Origin: Oscillospiraceae bacterium
Lineage (GTDB): Bacteria > Bacillota > Clostridia > Oscillospirales > Oscillospiraceae
Length of the DNA stretch: 64,000 bases
Reading direction: 5' to 3'
Assembly (NCBI GenBank): GCA_017458335.1
Contig: JAFTFT010000003.1
Coordinates: 1 to 64,000, forward strand
A program made the position numbers and the translations under genes. The notes beneath the pieces were generated by a model. That model saw only the letters and a list, made by a program, of their open reading frames with translations. It had not been told where the DNA came from and made no database searches. Shown in pieces: positions 39,072-45,815 of the stretch (position 1 is the first letter of the stretch; every line of letters starts with the position of its first letter).

Positions 39072-39941
39072 ATGCAGTATATTATCGGAGATATCTTTGA
39101 AAGTCCTGCGCAGACTATTGTGAATACCGTAAATACTGTTGGTGTCATGGGGAAAGGTCTCGCTCTGCACTTTAAGCAGAGATATCCGGACATGTTCAAA
39201 GCTTATCGGGATGTCTGTGAGCAACACCGGCTTGCAACCGGAAATCTGATGATCTATTCCGCCCCAGATCACAGAATTCTGCTGTTCCCAACCAAGGAAA
39301 ATTGGCGGAACCCCTCCAAGATTGAATATATTGAACGAGGCCTTCAGAAATTTGTAGATACCTATTCCGACTACGGTATTACTTCCATTGCTTTTCCGCG
39401 ACTTGGCTGCGGGAATGGGGAACTCGACTGGAACGATGTCAGGCCGGTCATGGAACGTTACCTGCAGAATCTTCCCATTGACGTTTATGTGTATCTTCGG
39501 ATCACGCCCAATCCCGAACCCGAACACCTGAATCCCAGAAAAACGATGGCATGGCTCAAACAGAATGCAAAGGATCTGTCGTTTGACGCAGTATGCGATG
39601 ATATTTCGATTTCAAGTACGTTCTTCCCTCTGGAATTTCAGCTGGGAGGGGTCGGATATCATGCTTCCCTGCAGGATAGTCTGACAATCACAAACGAAGC
39701 GGGAGACACTTTTCTGATTTCTCGCGATGAATTCTACGAAATCTGGGACAAAATCCGATCTGAATCGATATTCGCTTTCTCTGATCGTCAGGAAGAGAAC
39801 CTGATCTATGCTTTACTCTGTTCCCTGCATTATCTGGATCCAATCATGATTTCCGACAGCAATAACGATCAGGAAGTTCTTGGCTATCAACTTCGTGCCG
39901 GCATTGGCCGCGTTTTCGCCCTGAACGGAGCTGCGGTATGA
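39072..39941 (+). CDS. darG: DarG-like macrodomain antitoxin (DNA ADP-ribosylglycohydrolase)
   Basis: A 289-residue protein. Residues 1-150 form a macrodomain with the DarG hallmarks NTVNTVGVMGKGLALHFK (about 19-36), FPTKENWRNPSKIEYIERGL (about 73-92) and FPRLGCGNGELDWNDVRPVME (about 112-132). In the known system the macrodomain removes ADP-ribose from thymidine in DNA and thus reverses the toxin. The C-terminal 130 residues, unrelated to anything I recognise, may hold the toxin-binding part. The stop overlaps the toxin start (ATGACA), so the antitoxin is made first. An aaaggag site precedes the ATG. Confidence 0.87.
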   Translation: MQYIIGDIFESPAQTIVNTVNTVGVMGKGLALHFKQRYPDMFKAYRDVCEQHRLATGNLMIYSAPDHRILLFPTKENWRNPSKIEYIERGLQKFVDTYSDYGITSIAFPRLGCGNGELDWNDVRPVMERYLQNLPIDVYVYLRITPNPEPEHLNPRKTMAWLKQNAKDLSFDAVCDDISISSTFFPLEFQLGGVGYHASLQDSLTITNEAGDTFLISRDEFYEIWDKIRSESIFAFSDRQEENLIYALLCSLHYLDPIMISDSNNDQEVLGYQLRAGIGRVFALNGAAV

Positions 39942-40972
39942 CATACGAAGAAATCATCGATCAGAACTGTCGGAATTCCACAATCCATTGGTGGCCCAGA
40001 TATGCCTATCATTACACGGACATCAGAAACGCTGTCAGCATTCTTGAATCAGGGCTGCTTTATAGTCGGTATGACGCATCTCGTCTTGGCCTCATGAAAA
40101 CAGATAATGCAAGCAGTCAGGTCATCGATAACACCGATTCAAGTGTCATGAAGAGCGTCCGTTTTTTCTTCCGGCCCATGACTCCGACGCAGTACCACAA
40201 CGAAGGCTATAAACATCCTCAGTTACGATATGAGCGGGACAGCTCCGGGAACTGTCCTGTACCGGTTTTCTTTGCTTTTAACCTCGTCTCACTCCTGAAG
40301 CAGCCTGAAGCCAGCTTTTCCCCCAGCTCCAGAGCAGGGTTTTCGCCCACAATGCACACCGGGATAGATGAATTCATCAAGCTTGATTTCAGCCAGATTT
40401 ACAAAAACAGTCCGATGACGAATCCAGTTGAGGAAAAAGCTTATAGGCAGGCCGAAATCGCCCACTCCAGTCCGTTTCAGATTGACAGTTGTCTTGAAAC
40501 TATTCTTTGCCGAAATGAATTTGAGCAAAATATGTTGCTGTCAATGATCGCTCGAAAGAGTATGGGCACATATCGTAAGTATCGGGATAAGATCAAAGTC
40601 TGTCGGCAGAACATGTTCCAGTACAACGGGCTTTATATTTCCAACTGTATTTACTCAGAGAATAAACTGAGCATTGTCTTTGCAGACACTTACGAAAAAA
40701 GGAGATACACAAGGATACAGAAATCACATAACAGTATCTCCCAACTGACCCCCGTCAATTGTCGGATCATACTGGAATGGTATAACAGTATGGGCCAAGT
40801 TTCTTACACAAGCAGAGCGATCAGCACGATTGATTATGAAAGGCCTATGCCTCTCAGGCTTTCTCTTCCACTGGTTGAGGACGCGAAGCAGCTGGCAATC
40901 CGGCTCTATCTTGAGGATTCTCTGATTGGATTTAAAATGCAAGTACTGGAAGAAGCTAAAAGAGTATTCTGA
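39938..40972 (+). CDS. darT: DarT-like DNA ADP-ribosyltransferase toxin with C-terminal extension
   Basis: The 344-residue protein opens with the DarT fold: HYTDIRNAVSILESGLLYSR (25-44), VRFFFRPMTPTQYHNEGY (74-91) and the catalytic-Glu segment EEKAYRQAEIAHSSPF, in which Glu173 is the likely catalytic residue. DarT (formerly DUF4433) attaches ADP-ribose to thymidine in single-stranded DNA. Known DarT proteins are about 200-220 residues; here about 130 further residues, beta-rich by pattern, follow from residue 215. The gene overlaps the antitoxin by four bases. Lower GC than its flanks suggests transfer. Confidence 0.85.
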   Translation: MTYEEIIDQNCRNSTIHWWPRYAYHYTDIRNAVSILESGLLYSRYDASRLGLMKTDNASSQVIDNTDSSVMKSVRFFFRPMTPTQYHNEGYKHPQLRYERDSSGNCPVPVFFAFNLVSLLKQPEASFSPSSRAGFSPTMHTGIDEFIKLDFSQIYKNSPMTNPVEEKAYRQAEIAHSSPFQIDSCLETILCRNEFEQNMLLSMIARKSMGTYRKYRDKIKVCRQNMFQYNGLYISNCIYSENKLSIVFADTYEKRRYTRIQKSHNSISQLTPVNCRIILEWYNSMGQVSYTSRAISTIDYERPMPLRLSLPLVEDAKQLAIRLYLEDSLIGFKMQVLEEAKRVF

Positions 40973-41019
40973 CCAGCTCTTTCGCCAAGTTCCTTGACTA
41001 TAATACTAAGCTTCCCCTC

Positions 41020-41050
41020 ATGACCGCCGGCAGGCGGTCATTTTATTTTC
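41020..41050 (+). terminator. Intrinsic terminator of the darG-darT operon
   Basis: atgaccgcc-ggca-ggcggtcat followed by ttttatttt. Confidence 0.85.
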
Positions 41051-41083
41051 CGCGGCAACGGATCAGCCGGGTCGGCTCAATCA

Positions 41084-41230
41084 GCTGGGAATCCCCCACC
41101 TTCAGCCCAAAGGATTTTTGATTTCATCTGCATGATCCGGCAAGGTAGGTTTGAAGGCTTCAAAAAGGACATGATTTCATCGTAGGTTTTATCGCTTTCG
41201 GCAAATGCCTTGAGGAGTTCTTTCAAAGCC
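41084..41230 (-). pseudogene. Gene fragment of unknown family
   Basis: On the minus strand about 45 codons read KELLKAFAESDKTYDEIMSFL, then KPSNLPCRIMQMKSK and on. The segment abuts the terminator cassette at 41222 and has no start of its own. It looks like the 3' end of a lost gene. Confidence 0.4.
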
Positions 41231-41364
41231 GGCGGATCACACGATCCGCCGGCTTTGGGTATTCTGGGAACAGAGTCCCTCACTTTTTCAGCAGTTCCAG
41301 AATCTCCTCCACGGTCTTGCCGCTGGCCGCGATGGCCGCGTCGATCTTTTCCTTTCCGGCGTCT
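41216..41364 (-). repeat. Terminator cassette with truncated AT-hook gene (copy 3)
   Basis: Hairpin aaagccggcgg...ccgccggcttt, spacer, and the last 26 codons of the AT-hook gene (41280-41363, minus strand). It has the same inner truncation point as the copy at 28.5 kb, and it directly abuts copy 2 of the 1.2-kb duplication. Confidence 0.88.
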
Positions 41365-41369
41365 CATGA

Positions 41370-42559
41370 GAAATTGTCAGCTTTATTCAGAACACGCCGA
41401 GCTTTTGCTGCAGCGCGTAGAGATTCTTCCCGGAGTCCAGCTGCTCCCGGATCCCGGACGGGTGCAGGACATACCGACAGCCCAGTTTCACCCAGCGGCA
41501 GAGCTGATACCCCCAGGCAAACGGCCGCAGAACGGGATAACGCCGGGCCGCTTCCCAGTGCTTCAGTCCCGCATCCTGCAGATAACGGAACAGGCCGCCC
41601 TTTCTGCGGACATTCACACCCACTCCTTCGACGCGCCGTTCCTCCCCCAGCTTCCGCCCGAAGTTTCCATGGGCAAAAACCGTCTCCAGCAGTTCCAGCG
41701 CGGTCTCCGGATCCGCGTCCCGGTCCCAGGTGATCGAATCCGGAAGGCCGAGCCACTCCCGGCACATGCGCGTCATCGTCACCGCAAGCGTTTCGAGCCG
41801 GTATTCCGCCGCCATCTCGCGGAATCCGTTTTCCCAGGCTTCATCGTCCAGACAGCGGTGCACATACATCATCCAGTCGATCACCTGCCGCAGGCCGAGG
41901 CGTCCGGACCGCAGATGGAAACAGACATGTGCCAGAAGCATCAGCCCGTTCTCCCGTTCCGGGAGCATCGGAAACGCCTGGCCACACAGGTTCTTTGTCT
42001 CTGCCCGGGCAAGCCCCGCGATCAGTGCCGGCTCCACCTCCAGGCCTTCCGTGCTGAACTGACGGTGCAGCTCGAACTCCACCCCGTCCTTCATAAACTC
42101 CGCGTGCCGCTCCCCTTCGCTGAACCGGCGATATCCCTGCTCCGTCATCAGGTGCAGGGCGTTTTCATATCTCTCCCGCGGCACCAGGAAGTCGACATCC
42201 CCCATGGCCCGCCCTGCGGGATCGGGATAATAAACCGCGGCGGCAGCCCCCTTCAGGATCACGAGCGGGACCCCCGCCTCTTCAAACGTCTCCACCAGCC
42301 GGGTCTGCCCATGCAGCACCCGGATAAAGTTTCCCCGGCTCCGCAGAACATTCTCCTGCCAGCTCTTTTGCTGCTCCGCCGGAACGGCCTTCGCCGCGAG
42401 CGCGGCAACCGTCTGGGCCCGCGCTTCTTCCAGGACGGCAGCCCAGTCCACATCATCCGGAAGCTCCGCCTTCTGACCGAACAGGGATTCTTTCAGCAGT
42501 TCCAGCAAGGCAATCTGATTTTGATCCATCGTATCATTCCTCCCGCCGCAGCAACAGCA
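41370..42559 (-). repeat. 1.2-kb direct duplication, copy 2
   Basis: Homologous to 37738-38935, same orientation, start points 3.6 kb apart. Copy 2 continues into the complete VanZ gene, so it is probably the parent and copy 1 the derived one. Confidence 0.92.
41387..42529 (-). CDS. Nucleotidyltransferase family protein (NTP_transf_5-like), copy 2
   Basis: A 380-residue paralogue of the protein at 37752-38894, with the same signature ILKGAAAAVYYPDPAGRAMGDVDF. Differences are scattered substitutions, mostly conservative (for example TLQKLWQED against EQQKSWQEN). Both copies are intact, which suggests selection or very recent duplication. It follows the VanZ gene by four bases and is probably co-transcribed with it. 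Confidence 0.8.
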   Translation of the reverse strand: MDQNQIALLELLKESLFGQKAELPDDVDWAAVLEEARAQTVAALAAKAVPAEQQKSWQENVLRSRGNFIRVLHGQTRLVETFEEAGVPLVILKGAAAAVYYPDPAGRAMGDVDFLVPRERYENALHLMTEQGYRRFSEGERHAEFMKDGVEFELHRQFSTEGLEVEPALIAGLARAETKNLCGQAFPMLPERENGLMLLAHVCFHLRSGRLGLRQVIDWMMYVHRCLDDEAWENGFREMAAEYRLETLAVTMTRMCREWLGLPDSITWDRDADPETALELLETVFAHGNFGRKLGEERRVEGVGVNVRRKGGLFRYLQDAGLKHWEAARRYPVLRPFAWGYQLCRWVKLGCRYVLHPSGIREQLDSGKNLYALQQKLGVF

Positions 42560-43022
42560 GATAACATCCCCAGCCCAGCAGCGCGCCCAGCGTATTATGC
42601 ATCAGATCATCCAGATCGAACATCCCATAGCGGGTCACAAGCTGCAGCAGTTCAATCATCAGGGACGCCGCGAATCCGCAGAGCAGGACCTTCCACCAGC
42701 GGTCCGCCCGCTTCCAGATCAAAGGAAGCAGATACCCGAAGGGAACAAACAGCAGGATATTCAGAACGATGACCTTCAGCTGTGACCTGCTGCCGAGGAC
42801 AAGCCCCTTCTCCGTCACCCGGATGACATACCTCCAGGCATGAAAGGGATCCAGGAGATATCTCGCGCTGCGATACGGACGGCGCATCAGGAACGTGAGA
42901 TAAACCACCGCCGCGGCATAGACAATCATCACCGGCCACTTCAGCTTCGGCTTCCACCGCAGCAGCCCCAGTGAGATCACAATAAAGGCAAGTGCATAGT
43001 AAATGCGTTGTGTGTAGATCAT
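42534..43022 (-). CDS. VanZ-like membrane protein
   Basis: A 162-residue protein with four to five membrane helices and the VanZ signature NILLFVPFGYLLPLIW (about 89-104) and MFDLDDLMHNTLGALLGWGCYLL (about 134-156). VanZ confers low teicoplanin resistance in enterococci; most chromosomal relatives are uncharacterised. Fragments of related genes lie at 38910-38935 and 35004-35112. Confidence 0.85.
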   Translation of the reverse strand: MIYTQRIYYALAFIVISLGLLRWKPKLKWPVMIVYAAAVVYLTFLMRRPYRSARYLLDPFHAWRYVIRVTEKGLVLGSRSQLKVIVLNILLFVPFGYLLPLIWKRADRWWKVLLCGFAASLMIELLQLVTRYGMFDLDDLMHNTLGALLGWGCYLLLLRREE

Positions 43023-43075
43023 ATGTCTCCGCTACCGATGCCAGCCATTCGTGCATCCTTCAAACAGCGCTGCTT

Positions 43076-43864
43076 TCATCGTACCGGAACCCCGGAATAG
43101 TTGCGGTCTCCGATAACATCAAGGAAATCAGCGTCACTGATCTTCCCCTGCCGATACCGATACGCCGCCCGAATCAAATCCACTCCAAACTCCACCGCTT
43201 CCTCTTCAAAAGACTGAAAACCGCTTAGATCCATATTGTCGCATTTGTGATTCCGATAAGAGACGTATGAACGTTGACCCGGCAGCAATTCCAGAACCCG
43301 GTTCAAAAGGCCGGACTGATCTTTGGCAATCCAATAATAAAGCTTCATGTGCCGATACCCGATCCGGAAGTAATTGTCTCGCCAGTCATAGACCGTCTCC
43401 ATCGCCTGCTCCGCTTCCGGTAAGTCCGGATACTTCGTGAACAGCTTCATGATATCTTTCGGCTCCCGTCCGCTGCGCTCCAGTTCCATCATATCCAGCG
43501 TCCGCTCCATCGCGCAGTGCATGCCACGCCGTTCGGCAGCCAGGCTATTGATATAGGGATGTGTCCTGGAATCCAGGGCAAAGTGGCAGAGAAAGCCCAC
43601 CAGATAAGAAAACATCTCGCGGCTTTGCGAGCACTTCGCCAGTTCCAGCAGAAAGGCATTCACATTTTCCCTGTGCATCATCGTGCCTCTTCTGTGTACG
43701 CCCCGGCGAAACCGGCCCGGCAGGAAAAAGCGATAAACCAGATAGGGATCCGGTCCCATGACCGCGAAGCGAAAGATCTCATAGTCTATGGCCGCGGTAA
43801 TCTCAACAGGAAGACGAATCAGCACAGCATCTCCCATTGCATTATGAATTGCAATATCCGGCAT
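43076..43864 (-). CDS. Zinc-dependent phospholipase C family protein
   Basis: A 262-residue protein with the His/Asp pattern of the PF00882 fold: AVMGPDPYLVY (about 33), RRGTMMHRENVNAF (about 58-71) and VGFLCHFALDSRTHPYI (about 88-104), where the conserved His and Asp residues would bind zinc. There is no signal peptide, so it may act on lipids from the cytosolic side or on another phosphoester. It precedes the VanZ gene by 54 bases on the same strand. Confidence 0.7.
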   Translation of the reverse strand: MPDIAIHNAMGDAVLIRLPVEITAAIDYEIFRFAVMGPDPYLVYRFFLPGRFRRGVHRRGTMMHRENVNAFLLELAKCSQSREMFSYLVGFLCHFALDSRTHPYINSLAAERRGMHCAMERTLDMMELERSGREPKDIMKLFTKYPDLPEAEQAMETVYDWRDNYFRIGYRHMKLYYWIAKDQSGLLNRVLELLPGQRSYVSYRNHKCDNMDLSGFQSFEEEAVEFGVDLIRAAYRYRQGKISDADFLDVIGDRNYSGVPVR

Positions 43865-44021
43865 AACTCCTCCCGCATCTTTATCAACGATACATCTTCA
43901 AAATACTGCCCAGAGTCATTCTGGTTAAATATGATGGGTTTCAGACTTGAATTCTTCCCAAAACCTGTGTAATGTTGAAATGCAAAAACATAAAGAACCT
44001 TACAGCAACTAAGGCAACTTG

Positions 44022-44051
44022 TTGTCTCAGCATAACATCTCATACTATAAT
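44022..44051 (+). promoter_or_regulatory. Promoter of the orphan gene at 44.1 kb
   Basis: TTGTCT (44022-44027) and TATAAT (44046-44051) are 18 bases apart. Confidence 0.65.
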
Positions 44052-44084
44052 CTACATATCCGAATCTAAAACAGGAGGGCAGAA

Positions 44085-44903
44085 ATGGCACTGTCCGTAT
44101 CTGAAATATCGAGTCTTGCCGACGAAGCTTTGTCTCATCTTTCTTTCAAATATGAAAAGCTCATAGAGGCAATATACACGGTAAAATCCGGCGAATACTA
44201 TTACACTTTTGACGCATCAAGCATGCTTCCATACGAGACAAATCTCGATGAAGACAGCTTATCAGAGTTCTATGGCAAGCTGCGTCCTTATTACAAAAAC
44301 ATGTGTTACAAGCATCCCAGAGACTATCAGGAATTAACTGAGCGCAGAGTGCTTTTCCACTACCTCGTGGAAGGTAATTCAGAATACAAGGATTACCAGA
44401 TCAAAAAAACCGAGCGCCCTGATTTCACGCTAATAGGCCTGAAAAAGGTCGGTATTGAGCTTGTAGAGCTAACCACACCTATTGATCAAAATTTATTCTC
44501 CATCACAAGAAGTCAATTCGGCGAATCAAAAAGCCTGGATGAAATCAAAACGTTTGCCCTGAAACATCACAAAACATTTGCAAAGCAGTTCAGCTTTTAT
44601 GATTTGGATGGGACCCCAGCGATTGCTGCCGGTTTATTCAATGTTAATGAGCGGCAAGACCATTTTGCAAACCTGCTATGTCGTAAATACAAGAAATATG
44701 AGGAAATGCTGCCTGAATTTGACGAATTCATCATTCTTGGGAATACAGCTGACGGTTCCGGTATAGAAATCAGCTGTGAAAGTGATGTGGATTGTGTATT
44801 ACACGGTCTTCAGAAAAAACTGCCCGAAATCAAAGGAGTCACGATCGCCATACTGTGGGAAGATGCTTATTCCAGGCGTCATATGACACATAAAAGATTT
44901 TGA
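44085..44903 (+). CDS. Unknown protein, possible PD-(D/E)XK-like core
   Basis: I do not recognise this 272-residue protein. The central segment RPDFTLIGLKKVGIELVELTTPI (about 111-133) has the D-x(n)-ExVE pattern of a restriction-nuclease-like core, though the usual ExK spacing is not met. The rest is charged and helical. It has an aggagg-like site, its own promoter and A/T-rich codon use, and marks the right edge of the accessory island. Its position among toxin-antitoxin genes makes a defence role possible, but that is inference from place only. Confidence 0.5.
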   Translation: MALSVSEISSLADEALSHLSFKYEKLIEAIYTVKSGEYYYTFDASSMLPYETNLDEDSLSEFYGKLRPYYKNMCYKHPRDYQELTERRVLFHYLVEGNSEYKDYQIKKTERPDFTLIGLKKVGIELVELTTPIDQNLFSITRSQFGESKSLDEIKTFALKHHKTFAKQFSFYDLDGTPAIAAGLFNVNERQDHFANLLCRKYKKYEEMLPEFDEFIILGNTADGSGIEISCESDVDCVLHGLQKKLPEIKGVTIAILWEDAYSRRHMTHKRF

Positions 44904-44912
44904 TTTTTCGAA

Positions 44913-45812
44913 TCAGCGTGGGCGGTTTCTATACGCACGCGAGCTTCTCTTTCTCTCAGCTTTGGTCAGGATCAGGAGAGCGATCGCTGCCGCAGCTGCT
45001 ATTGCGGCGAAGACCGCAGCAGGAAGGAGCGACCGCGACCCGGGAAGGGTGTTTTGTTCCTCTTCTGCCGCTGTTATCTCTGCAGTCTCCTGCTCAATTG
45101 TTTCCGTGCCGCTCTCTGCCTGCTTCTTAGGCATTACCGCTTCCGGCGTACTCACGGGCGCTGCCGTTCCAAAGACTTCGGATTGTGCTTCGTCAAACTC
45201 GATTTCTTCGGAATACGGATCCATTTCGTCCACCTGAATGGTACCGGAATCGGTCAGTCCGGAGGAATCCGTGGTTACGGATGAATTCTCTTTCTCCGTA
45301 TTGATTGTCGTTGTGACTCCCGTCACAGATGTTGAAGTCTGTTCTGTGGAAGCATATTCTCCTTCTGTCCCCGTGATAACGGCACTTGTTGCAGTTTCAC
45401 CTGTGTTCTCATAGGTTGCCGGAAACGAGACGGTCTGCAACACATCCTGGGTGGTATAAACCACGGCCTGTCCCTCGGAAAACGCCCCTTCCTGAATCTC
45501 GGTCACCGTATCCGGAAGTGTCACACTTGTAAGCTTCTCCGCCGCGGAAAAAGCCCCTGTGCGGATCACGCTCACCGGATATCCCGCAATCCGGGCAGGA
45601 ACCACCGTCTCGGTCTCTTCCCCGAAATAGCCGGTGATCTCTACCCGGCCGTCATTTAGCACGTATTGCAGGTAGCCCTCGGTATAGTCCGCGGTGGCCA
45701 CCGGAAAGGTGCTAGCGGCAGAAATCAGAAGCAACAGCGCAATGAACACCCAAATGGTTCTGATATACAGGAAGAGGTTTTCGCCTCTCCCCGTTTTCTT
45801 TCCCGTCCTCAT
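44913..45812 (-). CDS. LRR (BspA-like) surface protein with C-terminal membrane anchor
   Basis: A 299-residue protein: an N-terminal membrane/signal segment (about 15-40), one BspA-type leucine-rich unit (RIAGYPVSVIRTGAFSAAEKLTSVTLPDTVTEIQEGAF, about 73-111), a long Thr/Ser/Glu-rich stalk (about 130-255) and a C-terminal membrane helix followed by a basic tail (LPAAVFAAIAAAAAIALLILTKAERKRSS). It should sit on the cell surface. It lies three bases downstream of the transglutaminase-like gene. Confidence 0.75.
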   Translation of the reverse strand: MRTGKKTGRGENLFLYIRTIWVFIALLLLISAASTFPVATADYTEGYLQYVLNDGRVEITGYFGEETETVVPARIAGYPVSVIRTGAFSAAEKLTSVTLPDTVTEIQEGAFSEGQAVVYTTQDVLQTVSFPATYENTGETATSAVITGTEGEYASTEQTSTSVTGVTTTINTEKENSSVTTDSSGLTDSGTIQVDEMDPYSEEIEFDEAQSEVFGTAAPVSTPEAVMPKKQAESGTETIEQETAEITAAEEEQNTLPGSRSLLPAAVFAAIAAAAAIALLILTKAERKRSSRAYRNRPR

Positions 45813-45815
45813 GGT

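Noticed and set aside
41210-42772. 520-codon open frame opposite the second nucleotidyltransferase
   Set aside because: The same shadow appears opposite the first copy, and the minus-strand protein has the nucleotidyltransferase signature and a conserved start.
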